A stretch of DNA of 29,409 nucleotides from Bacillota bacterium (GTDB taxonomy: Bacteria; Bacillota_A; Clostridia; Lachnospirales; WQUN01), in contig WQTQ01000217.1 in the NCBI GenBank assembly GCA_009786175.1, positions 1 through 29,409 on the forward strand, read 5' to 3'. Below are positions 17,059 through 24,950 of this stretch, one piece after another. Within the stretch, counting starts at the first letter, position 1. Every line of letters begins with the position of its first letter. The notes below the pieces were generated by a model. It did not search any database and was not told the DNA's origin. It was given only the letters and a program-made list of their open reading frames with translations. A program made the position numbers and the translations under genes.

Positions 17059-17070
17059 TATCAGGGGGTA
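17029..17070 (-). terminator. Rho-independent terminator of the radical SAM gene, overlapping the HAD stop codon
   Basis: A perfect 17-bp inverted repeat (17029-17045 with 17054-17070) encloses an 8-nt loop. On the minus strand it is followed by GATTTTTTCTT, so it ends transcription of the gene whose stop is at 17092. On the plus strand no T-run follows, so it may only slow the HAD transcript. The stop codon of the HAD gene (17056-17058) lies in the right arm. Confidence 0.85.
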
Positions 17071-17091
17071 TTCCCTCTGTGCAAGCGCGCT

Positions 17092-18612
17092 TTATATCCC
17101 TTTAAACATTTTTTTGACAATGAATTTTAGCTTTCGCGTTCCCATTTCAAATTGTACACGGTAGTTGTACAGTTTGTGCAGCTGCAGCAGCATTTTGGGG
17201 TTTTGCTTTAGCTTTTCGCTTTTTAACGCCCGGCGGATAATCCTTTCCCCGGAAGGGAACTGGGTCAAATAAATTAAGGAGTACCAGTAAATTTTTTCGT
17301 TATCCTGGGCACCGTGGCCTTGCCGCCACCAGGCCATAGAATGGTATTGTTCCCTTAACGGGCGCGATTGCTCTGCGTGTATTTCTTCCCATGTCCTTAC
17401 TCCGCGCTCTACTGCAATTTCTTCTATCGGCGTACCGGGCAAAAAGCTTAAGCCGTGCAATTGCAAGCGGAATGGCTTTGCAAGCTTGCGGCAAAGTTCT
17501 AATGTCTCTTTTAAATCATCGGAAGTTTCGAAGGGGTGCCCCAAAATAAAATCGTAAATTACAAGGGGGACTTTGCCTTCCGCCAGGGCATTGGCGCATT
17601 TGTAAATTTGCTCCTGGGTTTCGTTGCGCATATAAATGTCTTTGCGGACGGTTGGGCAGCCGCTTTGTATGCCAACTACCATTTTGGAAAGGCCCGCGTC
17701 TACCATGGCTTTTATACAAACCGGGTCGGAAGTGATGCGGGGGTGCCCCCATGCTTCAAAGGGCAGGCCAATATTAGCCTTGTATTCTTTTGCAAATTCC
17801 AACACCCATTCCCTGTTCCATGGGAAAATTTCGTCCCAAAAGCGCAATTTTTGCAAGCCCGGGTTTTTCTTTTTCACATCTAACAGCTCTGCCATAACAT
17901 CTTCTACGCTGCGCTGGCGGATAAACGGCCCCTTGCCCCTGTACAAATTTCGGATAGACCCGGTAGAGCAGTATGAACATTTGTTGGGGCAGCCCCGGCT
18001 TGTTGTAAGTTCGTAACTGTGGCTGCGGGCTTGGGGGTCGCCTTTTACTATGCGGTCGTTGTTAATGTAATACATATTTTCCCCGCCAAAATCCGGCGGT
18101 GGTAATTTACTTAAATCAGCTTCCAACGGGCGGATTTCGTTTACTACATTTGTGCCGTCGGGGGATTTTGTACCAATGTTGGCAATGTGGCCGAACGGTT
18201 TGCCTGCCTCAATGGCGTTGGTAAACTCCACAATGGCGTCTTCCGCTTCGCCGCGGCAGATAATGTCCGCCATTTCCAGGCATTTTTCCGGGAACAGGGT
18301 TGCATACGCACCGCCTATGATTATTTTAGCGTCTGTCATTTTTTTTAAATCGGCAGCAATGCGTTTGGCTATAGAAACGTAAAAAGAACACATTATGCTA
18401 ATTCCAATGTAACTCGGGTTTAGTTCCTTAACAGTTTTGTAAAGTAACTCATACTCTGTTTCTGTTGGCTCATTTACTGAATAGGAATTGAAGGTTTTGA
18501 GAAAAATTAGTTGTGAATCGTATCCGTGGGTTTTTAATGTGGAAGACAGGTATCGTATGCCCAAAAGATTTGTGTCGTACAAACCTATGAACAAAGGCTT
18601 GGTTTCTTTCAT
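17092..18612 (-). CDS. B12-binding-domain-type radical SAM protein
   Basis: 506 residues. The N-terminal ~150 residues look like a cobalamin-binding Rossmann domain (IGISIMCSF, IIIGGAYATLFPE) but lack the D-x-H-x-x-G histidine; the equivalent segment reads YDTNLLGIR. The radical SAM barrel follows, with C208-x3-C212-x2-C215 in TSRGCPNKCSYCS and the GxIxGxPxET-like FILGHPFET. A C-terminal helical domain of about 110 residues (DUF4080-like in position) completes it. This matches uncharacterised radical SAM proteins of Firmicutes; the reaction is unknown. It has its own terminator (17029-17070) and a promoter overlapping that of the divergent secreted protein. Confidence 0.9.
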   Translation of the reverse strand: MKETKPLFIGLYDTNLLGIRYLSSTLKTHGYDSQLIFLKTFNSYSVNEPTETEYELLYKTVKELNPSYIGISIMCSFYVSIAKRIAADLKKMTDAKIIIGGAYATLFPEKCLEMADIICRGEAEDAIVEFTNAIEAGKPFGHIANIGTKSPDGTNVVNEIRPLEADLSKLPPPDFGGENMYYINNDRIVKGDPQARSHSYELTTSRGCPNKCSYCSTGSIRNLYRGKGPFIRQRSVEDVMAELLDVKKKNPGLQKLRFWDEIFPWNREWVLEFAKEYKANIGLPFEAWGHPRITSDPVCIKAMVDAGLSKMVVGIQSGCPTVRKDIYMRNETQEQIYKCANALAEGKVPLVIYDFILGHPFETSDDLKETLELCRKLAKPFRLQLHGLSFLPGTPIEEIAVERGVRTWEEIHAEQSRPLREQYHSMAWWRQGHGAQDNEKIYWYSLIYLTQFPSGERIIRRALKSEKLKQNPKMLLQLHKLYNYRVQFEMGTRKLKFIVKKMFKGI

Positions 18613-18693
18613 GATTATTTGTTACCTTTCTATTGACGAAAATCAAATAATTTGTAAAATTTGAAGAAGTGATGTACTTCTACCATCTATTTA

Positions 18694-18726
18694 TGGTATC
18701 ATATACCTAAATTTAGGTGGAGACAA
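18694..18726. promoter_or_regulatory. Overlapping divergent promoters around a perfect 14-bp palindrome
   Basis: Minus strand: TTGTCT (18726-18721), 17-bp spacer, TATGAT (18703-18698), driving the radical SAM gene. Plus strand: an extended -10, TG-G-TATCAT (18694-18702), driving the secreted Ig-like protein; its -35 is weak. The two -10 boxes share bases. A perfect palindrome, ACCTAAATTTAGGT (18705-18718), fills the minus-strand spacer and covers the expected plus-strand start site. A smaller inverted repeat, AGAAGT/ACTTCT (18665-18681), lies upstream of the plus promoter. The palindrome is seen; operator function is inferred. Confidence 0.55.
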
Positions 18727-18764
18727 CACTTTTCCTAACAAAATCTAAAATGTAAAGGAGATGA

Positions 18765-20459
18765 TTGCCCTTGTTAAAACAATACAAGCGTAATTTATTA
18801 GCCACAGTAATTAGCGCGTTTATTCTGGTTCTTGCCTTTCCAACCGTTGTAATTGCAAGCACAGGCGCGGCAATTACATCTTTAAACATGGACAGGACAT
18901 CTGTTACCCAAGGTCAAGCCATTACAATTTCTGTAAGAGCTACACCTGCGGTCAATTATGTTTTTGTCGAAGTTGACAATGAAAGGGTACAAGGCACTCT
19001 TCAATCTGCCAATACCTGGCAGATAGTTGTCAGGCCAAACCGTACACAAAACATTACCGTTGTTGCCAGTGAAACAAACAGCGTAACAGATGCTGCAATG
19101 GCAAATATTCCTATTACCGTAACAGGTGCGGCTACACAGCAGGTTACTACTACTCCGCCTACAATTCAGCCGGGCGTAGGGCCACCGCTTAATCTTCTTC
19201 TTCAGCCTTTTACACCGCCACCGCCGCTTCCCCCTCCGGCCGGTAATATGGCAATACACAGCATTACAGAAACAGAAGCTATCCGCGAAAATTATGTCAG
19301 GCTTACCGTTGTAACGGGAATTGGTGCATATGAAGTATGGGCGCAATTTGACGGCGAACGTTTCCGCAGGGCCCAAGAGCAGACAGCTGCAAGAACAGAA
19401 ACAACACGCACATGGACAATTGATTTCCGTCCGCAGCGTTGGGCAGCACAAACAATACAAGTAAGTGCAAACCGCGAATACAGGGTTGCAGGTGCAGTAA
19501 CCCAAGAATATGAACTAACTTTGGCCGCACCGTTTGTGCCCCCAATAGAGCCGCATATTCAAAGTGTATCGGTAAGCCCGCGTACCGTAGATTCCGGCGG
19601 CAGTACAACATTTACAATCCGTACAAACCAGCATGTGAATTATGTGTGGATAATTGATGCAGACGGTAACCGCCGCGACGCAAGACGCAGCGGCACTGCC
19701 ACAGCAACTGCCCGAAATTGGTCCGTAACGTTTAACCCGGGGCGCACAGGGACAGTAACGGTATATGCAAATACTACAAATACTACTTCCGGTGCGGTAA
19801 CCCGTACAGAAAATGTTACCGTTCAAGTACAAAATGTAGCCATTCTAAGCCCGACAACAGCAAGATGGAGCCATCAAAACTGGTGGGATACCGGCTGGAA
19901 TTCTGTGGTTGTGGAAGTTACAACCAACCAATTTGCAGAGCATGTATGGGTACAGCTGCCTAACGGAAATACACACTCTTTAAGCCGCATTTCGGGAACA
20001 GGTACAGCAAACAGAACATGGCGTGTAGAAATTTCTAATGTTGGAAACATAACCTCACTGCAAGTACACGCAAGTGATGTTTCCGGTACCTGGTCATCAA
20101 GAGATTCCAGAACTGTAACAATAACAGGCCAATACCACGGACACGGCGGCGGCTGGGTTTCCATGCCTTCCGGTTCATGGGTAAGAAACGTACATGTCAG
20201 CCACACAGACAGAGGCGGCGGCTGGCGTGACACAACTGTAAACTTTACAACCGATCATCTTACTAATTGGTTTACCGGTGCCATTTTGGTGTATATCCAA
20301 GGGCATGGCAGCCAGTGGGCAACATCAACCAACGGTGTAAATTGGACGGTTACTTTCTCAAATATTTGGTTTGATTCATGGCATAGCAGAACAATTACCT
20401 TTGCCGACCACACAGGTATCGGGTTGCATCCTGTTAGCGGAACTCTAACCTGGAACTAA
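18765..20459 (+). CDS. Secreted protein with five Ig-like beta-sandwich domains and a proline-rich linker
   Basis: 564 residues from TTG 18765, behind AAAGGAG (18754-18760); a second TTG at 18771 is possible. Residues 1-31 form a signal peptide (basic start, long hydrophobic core, likely cut after IAS). Five divergent repeats of about 85-95 residues follow, at about 36-121, 162-254, 264-355, 357-454 and 472-564. Each has a pattern like V-x-V-x-x-x-V-x-x-G-x-x-x-T-I near its start and a late R-x-W-x-V-x-F/V strand. A Pro-rich linker (129-160) separates repeats 1 and 2. Domains 4-5 are rich in Trp, Gly and His. No LPXTG, SLH or catalytic motif is visible. The product is probably an exported binding or adhesion protein; the ligand is unknown. 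Confidence 0.83.
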   Translation: MPLLKQYKRNLLATVISAFILVLAFPTVVIASTGAAITSLNMDRTSVTQGQAITISVRATPAVNYVFVEVDNERVQGTLQSANTWQIVVRPNRTQNITVVASETNSVTDAAMANIPITVTGAATQQVTTTPPTIQPGVGPPLNLLLQPFTPPPPLPPPAGNMAIHSITETEAIRENYVRLTVVTGIGAYEVWAQFDGERFRRAQEQTAARTETTRTWTIDFRPQRWAAQTIQVSANREYRVAGAVTQEYELTLAAPFVPPIEPHIQSVSVSPRTVDSGGSTTFTIRTNQHVNYVWIIDADGNRRDARRSGTATATARNWSVTFNPGRTGTVTVYANTTNTTSGAVTRTENVTVQVQNVAILSPTTARWSHQNWWDTGWNSVVVEVTTNQFAEHVWVQLPNGNTHSLSRISGTGTANRTWRVEISNVGNITSLQVHASDVSGTWSSRDSRTVTITGQYHGHGGGWVSMPSGSWVRNVHVSHTDRGGGWRDTTVNFTTDHLTNWFTGAILVYIQGHGSQWATSTNGVNWTVTFSNIWFDSWHSRTITFADHTGIGLHPVSGTLTWN

Positions 20460-20471
20460 TTATGTAAATTG

Positions 20472-20515
20472 AAAAGGGGCTGTCTCGTTTTCTTGTTTAA
20501 CGAGACAGCCCTTTT
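20472..20515. terminator. Bidirectional rho-independent terminator
   Basis: GGGCTGTCTCGTT (20477-20489) pairs with AACGAGACAGCCC (20499-20511) over 13 bp around a 9-nt loop, flanked by A4 on the left and T4 on the right. It ends the secreted-protein transcript on the plus strand and, with CCCCTTTTC on the minus strand, also the methyltransferase operon. The stop codon of the minus-strand gene (20514-20516) is in its T-run. Confidence 0.9.
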
Positions 20516-21095
20516 ATACACAACCCCGCACTACAAAACACCCTTTTTTCTTATACAATACATCCACCCGGGCGAAAATATCGCCTAATTTTTTTATAGT
20601 GCTTTCCGCGCCGTGTTTTTTTTGTATAACAATGTACAATGCCCCACCGGGCGTTAGGTGATTAGCAGATTCCCCATACATTCGGTACATAGTTTCTTTT
20701 CCTGCGTGGATTGGCGGGTTTAGCACAATATTGTCAAATTTGCCCTTTATATTTGCAAAACTGTCTGAATGGACCGGAATGGCGTTTACACGGTTTAATT
20801 CTGCGTTTTTTACGGCGTAATCAAGGGCTATGCTGTTTATGTCCGACATTGTCAGCTCTACCCCGTATTTTTTTCCAAGTACAATGCCAAGTGTGCCATA
20901 ACCGCATCCCAGGTCAAGCAGCGTCCCTTTAAGGGAAGGGATGTTTTTTAGCAGGGTAATGGATGCGTCATCTACCTTATCACATGAAAATAACCCATTA
21001 TTGGCTAAAAATCTAAAGTGCATATCGAAAATTTCAAGCTCTAATACGCGTTCGTCTGTTAACAGCGATGGATTCTCTATAAAATAATGATTCAT
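20514..21095 (-). CDS. Class I SAM-dependent methyltransferase, RsmC/YbxB type
   Basis: 193 residues. The SAM motif is LDLGCGYGTLG (from Asp61) and the catalytic motif is NPPIHAGK (from Asn126), a close match to the C-terminal half of RsmC (16S rRNA G1207 N2-methyltransferase) and to the stand-alone B. subtilis YbxB. The N-terminal region with DMHFRFLANNGLFSCDKVD is also typical of this group. The rRNA target is inferred from the family. The start overlaps the stop of the lipid-kinase gene (21092-21095), so the two are coupled. Its own stop lies within the T-run of the terminator at 20472-20515. Confidence 0.9.
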   Translation of the reverse strand: MNHYFIENPSLLTDERVLELEIFDMHFRFLANNGLFSCDKVDDASITLLKNIPSLKGTLLDLGCGYGTLGIVLGKKYGVELTMSDINSIALDYAVKNAELNRVNAIPVHSDSFANIKGKFDNIVLNPPIHAGKETMYRMYGESANHLTPGGALYIVIQKKHGAESTIKKLGDIFARVDVLYKKKGCFVVRGCV

Positions 21096-22030
21096 ATGAA
21101 CACATCCAGTACGCTTGGTAATATTTTAAAGTAAATTTCGCCTTCTACGGGGAATAAATTGCCGTCCAGGCAAAGTGTTTCTGTGCCGGGGGGCAGTGTT
21201 AGTCGCAACTCCGTACACTCTACAAAGCTTATGTCTTTCAGATGAACATGTTTTTTAATAAGAAGGGAAGGGAACAACACTCCAAGTTTTAAGCGGCTCA
21301 TACCGTTTACTATGCACAATGTTATTTTACCGTCGTCATATTTGGCAGGAGGGGCAATGTGTAGGCCGCCGCCATAGGTACTATTGTTGCAAATTGCAAT
21401 TAACGTAACATCTTTTTTAATTGTTTCATTGTTTAGCGATATTTCCAAAGGAATATTTTTGTGCTGCATGATGCTTTTGTAAGCGGCGGCCAGGTATGCT
21501 TGTCCGCCGTACCTTGATTTTAAAGCTGTAGCGTTGTGTACAATACGGGCGTCTATGCCAATGTTACCGGCTACAAGGTATGCTTCATCATTGGCGGTAA
21601 TTAAGTCAATTGTACGTAAATTTCTGCGGCGCAATTTTTCTGCAAAAATTTTGGCTCCGGCTTTCGGGTCTTTTTCGTACTTTTTCCGCATAGCGGCTTT
21701 GCCGCCTTCAATGGTCATTGCAAAATCGTTTCCGGTACCCCCGGGGAAAAGGGCCAGCGGTACCGGAATTTTTTTACCATGCGCATTTGCATCCACCATT
21801 CCCGCAACAATTTCTTGCATTGTTCCATCGCCGCCAATACCGATAATCCCTTCGCTGTCCGGTTGATGAACGCAGATGTTTTTGGCAAACTCATATGCGT
21901 CTTTTTGTTTGGTGGTTATTAGAATCTCGTATTGCAAGTTGGCCTTATCAAATATTTCTACTAGGTTTGGAAGATACAACGATTTTCCCAGCCCGCGACC
22001 TGCGGCAGGGTTTAAAATTATATTGTACAT
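21092..22030 (-). CDS. Diacylglycerol kinase family lipid kinase
   Basis: 312 residues, the usual length of DgkB/YegS-type lipid kinases, which phosphorylate diacylglycerol or a related lipid at the membrane. Motifs: IILNPAAGRG at the N-terminus, GGDGT (66-70) for ATP and metal, PGGTGND (96-102), and the C-terminal LCLDGNLFPVEG with the catalytic acidic residue region. All are intact. AGGGGG lies a few bases ahead of the ATG. The downstream methyltransferase overlaps it by 4 nt; ylbJ lies 45 nt upstream on the same strand. The likely role is recycling of diacylglycerol from envelope turnover, though the substrate is not proven. Confidence 0.93.
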   Translation of the reverse strand: MYNIILNPAAGRGLGKSLYLPNLVEIFDKANLQYEILITTKQKDAYEFAKNICVHQPDSEGIIGIGGDGTMQEIVAGMVDANAHGKKIPVPLALFPGGTGNDFAMTIEGGKAAMRKKYEKDPKAGAKIFAEKLRRRNLRTIDLITANDEAYLVAGNIGIDARIVHNATALKSRYGGQAYLAAAYKSIMQHKNIPLEISLNNETIKKDVTLIAICNNSTYGGGLHIAPPAKYDDGKITLCIVNGMSRLKLGVLFPSLLIKKHVHLKDISFVECTELRLTLPPGTETLCLDGNLFPVEGEIYFKILPSVLDVFI

Positions 22031-22075
22031 TGATGTCCCCCTTTGTTTTTATTCATAATATCGCAAAACATTAGA

Positions 22076-23056
22076 TTACACAAATATTCTTGCCAAAATA
22101 ATTGTTGTTGCGGCGGCAAGAAGCCCATGCAGTATTTTACATAATAAATAAGGGGCCGCTTTTATTCCTGTGCCTTCGATAAAATGAAATGTCTGCATAT
22201 GTATAGAAAATCCGCCAAATGCAATAGAAAATGCCGTAAACGCAAGGTTATTTATAGATATTCCTCCTTCAGAAATCTTGCGTACCCCGCCGGTTACTTC
22301 TATAAACCCGGCAAGTAATCCCGCTGTTATTCCTTCACGCGGCAATCCAACTTCCCAAAGTACGGCCATAACGGCACTGAAAAATATCACTAAACCCCCA
22401 ATTACTGTTATAGATTCCATAGCATTTTTTACAGAGCCGCCCAAAGCTGCCCCAAGGCCGTTATTAGGTTGAGTCAAAACACGTTTTTCATCCCCCGGCA
22501 AATTGTTCTGTACGAAACGTGCTGTGTCAGTTGGTCCAAGGTTGGGACCACATGATAATTGTTTGCATAAAATTTTCCGGCTTAAAAATATCCCCAAAAC
22601 TAACGCAGAAAGCACATGGCTTACCCACAGTACATACCCCGTAGCGGCACTTCCAAAAAGCCCTATACCAACAACGCCCAGCATAAAAAGCGGCCCGGCA
22701 TTGTTGCAAAACGCCAATAAATGTTGTGCATCATAGGTGGACACTTCATTTTTTTTATGTAAATCTGCTACAGCTTTTGCCCCAATAGGGTATCCGGACG
22801 TAAGGCCCGTAATAAGCGCGAACCCGGCGGTACCCGGCAAACGAAAAATTTTTCTCATTACGGGTGATAAAATATTGCCAAGTAAACGCGCAAATCCCAT
22901 TTCCACAAGCATATTTGTTATAATCATAAATGGCAGCAGGGCAGGCAAAATATTATTAAGCCACAATAGCAGCCCTTCCCGCGCCGCAGCAAGAACGATG
23001 TTGGGGAACACAAGGAACAGCACCTTGAATGAAATAAGAAAAACGAGTATAATCAT
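22076..23056 (-). CDS. ylbJ: YlbJ-family sporulation integral membrane protein
   Basis: 326 residues from ATG 23056, preceded by GGAAG; longer in-frame extensions upstream run into the Arg-Lys-Gly-Pro repeats of the divergent gene read backwards and are not coding here. About eight membrane helices, with the hallmark ALITGLTSGYPIGAKAVADL, FCNNAGPLFMLGV and a second Gate-type repeat near FTAFSIAFGGFSIHMQ. These match the sporulation protein YlbJ, which in B. subtilis is made under sigma-E and is needed for a normal spore cortex. Its presence is the best evidence that the organism makes, or descends from makers of, endospores. It precedes the lipid kinase on the same strand. Confidence 0.9.
   Translation of the reverse strand: MIILVFLISFKVLFLVFPNIVLAAAREGLLLWLNNILPALLPFMIITNMLVEMGFARLLGNILSPVMRKIFRLPGTAGFALITGLTSGYPIGAKAVADLHKKNEVSTYDAQHLLAFCNNAGPLFMLGVVGIGLFGSAATGYVLWVSHVLSALVLGIFLSRKILCKQLSCGPNLGPTDTARFVQNNLPGDEKRVLTQPNNGLGAALGGSVKNAMESITVIGGLVIFFSAVMAVLWEVGLPREGITAGLLAGFIEVTGGVRKISEGGISINNLAFTAFSIAFGGFSIHMQTFHFIEGTGIKAAPYLLCKILHGLLAAATTIILARIFV
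23024..23053 (+). promoter_or_regulatory. Candidate promoter of the HlyD-like gene, inside the 5' end of ylbJ
   Basis: TTGAAT (23024-23029), 18-bp spacer, TATAAT (23048-23053). The -10 is perfect and the -35 matches 4 of 6. Transcription would start near 23060, about 38 nt before the ATG. It overlaps the first codons of ylbJ on the other strand, so the two genes are divergent with only 41 nt between start codons. Confidence 0.45.
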
Positions 23057-23097
23057 ATGCACACTTCCAGTATAGTAAGTAAAGTAGGTGAAACAAG

Positions 23098-24753
23098 ATG
23101 CCACCACGCAAAGGTCCTCCACCACGCAAAGGCCCTCCGGTACGCAAAGGCCCCATGCCGCGCAAAGGCCCTGCGCCGCACAAAGGCCCCGTACCGCGCG
23201 CAAGCCGTCCGCAAAAAAAGGTCAGGCCGTTGGACAGGCCGCATAGTTCACATCATCCATTACCGCCAATAAATATAAGAATGGGTTCTGCGCGCCGTAA
23301 AACCATGCCTATTACTGTCGCGTTGGTTGCAGCCTTATTCTTTATTTTTGTAGTTACATATATGGTGCGGTCTATTCATACCGCTTTAACTCCCAATACT
23401 GCTGTGGAGACTGTTCGTATGGTTAACAGGGATGTTCAGCGTTCTGTAATGGGTATAATAGTCAGGTATGAAGATACAGTTTATGCGCCAAGAGACGGCC
23501 AAGTTTCTTGGGCTGTTGCCAATACAGAAAGGGTGCGCCGCGGTAACCTTGTGGCAAACATTGTAGACGCAGAAGCTATTGGGCGTATTGCTGCGGATAG
23601 ACGAAGCTTAGAAGAAGAACTGCTTTTACGAAATGAACGCAGGCATTATGCAGAATCTGACCCCGCAGTACAGCGGATAAACAATTCCTTGCACAATGCC
23701 ATTAGTAATAATATGCATCATTTTTCTACTTTAAGTCTTGCGGACATAAATACCCTCAACAATAATTTAGAGAACTTTATTGCTACCAGGCTTCAAATAA
23801 GAATAGACGACAGTTATGGTGCTGTCGGCAGCGACATAAGCCGCCAGTACGGGCAGATAATGGCACATTACGACATGAACTCGGTTAATATAAGTGCCCC
23901 AAGAAGCGGAATAATGTTTAACATTGTAGATGGGCATGAAGACGTTGTTACACCGGAAAACATGCGAGACCTAGCCAGGGCCGATGTAAGCCGCGTGGTA
24001 GATCACGCAATGCTTTTGCCTGCTCGCGATGTAGAAGCCGGGGATCCTGTGTTCAAATTGGTTTCCAACACATGGTACATCGTGGCCTTTATACCAAACA
24101 GCATGATTTCAGGTTTTGTGGAAGGCGCAGACCGTATCATTTATATACAAAATGCAACTACCGGCGAATATGAGCCAATGACAATGCGCATTGTGCATAT
24201 GGAGACGTTTCATACAGACAGCCGCGTAGTGTTCCGCAGCACAAGGAATGTACTGGACTTCTTAAACCAGAGAAACGTTAGTATAAGAACGGCAGACTAT
24301 ATGTCGCGCGGGTTGCAAATTTCAACTTCCGCCATTGCAACTATGCGTTTTTTGCGAATACCGCTGACGCATGTTCATGGATATAATGATTTGCATGTAC
24401 ATCTTCATGATGAGTTTGGGCTCAAACAAGTACCGATAGAGGTTAATGAGATAACTGAGCATTATGTGTATGTACTGGAGGATTCGGTGGATATTGTTAT
24501 AGGTGATGTTTTAATACCGGCGTCGCTGCACGACGACAGACATATAGTTTCCGAATCTGATGTAAGAGTTGTGCATGGTGTGTATAGGGTAATATTTGGA
24601 GTTGCTCGTTTTTCGACTATTACCTTAGAGGAAGAGCTTTCTGAAACGCAACTGTATACATTGTTGAACCCTGCCACAAATCCCAATATTAGGCAGTTTG
24701 ATACGGTTGTAACAGACGCCACAACCGTGACAGATGGGGAGATTATTAGATAA
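23098..24753 (+). CDS. HlyD-like membrane-anchored protein with RKGP-repeat N-terminus
   Basis: 551 residues. The cytoplasmic N-terminus (1-69) is strongly basic and proline-rich with five 6-residue RKGP-type repeats. One membrane helix follows (about 70-91, ITVALVAALFFIFVVTYMV), then an extracellular part with a biotinyl/lipoyl-like half (VYAPRDGQVSW ... GNLVANIVDAEAI), a helical hairpin region (about 170-255) and a second half (VNISAPRSGIMFNIVDGHEDVVTP). This is the layout of HlyD/MFP adaptors. No transporter partner adjoins it; instead it lies ahead of sepF, an arrangement I associate with clostridia. AGGTG (23086-23090) serves the ATG. A cell-envelope or division role is likelier than drug efflux, but is inferred. 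Confidence 0.8.
   Translation: MPPRKGPPPRKGPPVRKGPMPRKGPAPHKGPVPRASRPQKKVRPLDRPHSSHHPLPPINIRMGSARRKTMPITVALVAALFFIFVVTYMVRSIHTALTPNTAVETVRMVNRDVQRSVMGIIVRYEDTVYAPRDGQVSWAVANTERVRRGNLVANIVDAEAIGRIAADRRSLEEELLLRNERRHYAESDPAVQRINNSLHNAISNNMHHFSTLSLADINTLNNNLENFIATRLQIRIDDSYGAVGSDISRQYGQIMAHYDMNSVNISAPRSGIMFNIVDGHEDVVTPENMRDLARADVSRVVDHAMLLPARDVEAGDPVFKLVSNTWYIVAFIPNSMISGFVEGADRIIYIQNATTGEYEPMTMRIVHMETFHTDSRVVFRSTRNVLDFLNQRNVSIRTADYMSRGLQISTSAIATMRFLRIPLTHVHGYNDLHVHLHDEFGLKQVPIEVNEITEHYVYVLEDSVDIVIGDVLIPASLHDDRHIVSESDVRVVHGVYRVIFGVARFSTITLEEELSETQLYTLLNPATNPNIRQFDTVVTDATTVTDGEIIR
23101..23190 (+). repeat. In-frame 18-bp tandem repeat, five copies
   Basis: Five imperfect 18-bp units, each encoding a variant of Pro-x-Arg-Lys-Gly-Pro, differ mostly at third positions (GGT/GGC, CCT/CCC/CCG) and at the variable residue. 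The period keeps the reading frame, so unit gain or loss would change only repeat number. Its GC content is well above that of the rest of the gene. Confidence 0.85.
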
Positions 24754-24841
24754 TTTTGCATTTATGGGATTATATGTAAAGTTGGGTAATATTTACTATG
24801 CAAAAACATTGAAAAAACCAGGAAATTGCGATATTCCTGGC

Positions 24842-24870
24842 TTGACATACATTCTCATATCATTTATTAT
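24842..24870 (+). promoter_or_regulatory. Near-consensus promoter of sepF-ylmG
   Basis: TTGACA (24842-24847), 17-bp spacer, TATTAT (24865-24870). Transcription should start near 24877, leaving a ~74-nt leader before sepF. A hairpin, CCAGGAA/TTCCTGG (24818-24840), lies directly upstream and ends 1 nt before the -35; without a T-run it is a weak terminator for the preceding gene at best, and it may act at the DNA level. The rest of 24754-24950 is AT-rich with no gene. Confidence 0.7.
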
Positions 24871-24950
24871 CCTTATTGTAACATTTTACTATTGCAGGTA
24901 TATGAATTATATATAAAAGTTAATACCGAATCACATCCTAGGAGGTTTCT

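Noticed and set aside
23101..23190. CRISPR array
   Set aside because: The 18-bp units are contiguous, without spacers, and keep the reading frame of the HlyD-like gene.
23057..23203. Longer YlbJ N-terminus, Gly/Leu/Cys-rich
   Set aside because: It is the reverse reading of the RKGP-encoding repeats and is not found in YlbJ proteins; ATG 23056 has a GGAAG site.
24734..24916. 60-codon plus-strand frame with a hydrophobic end
   Set aside because: It overlaps the end of the HlyD-like gene and the sepF promoter, lacks a ribosome site and is AT-rich by composition only.
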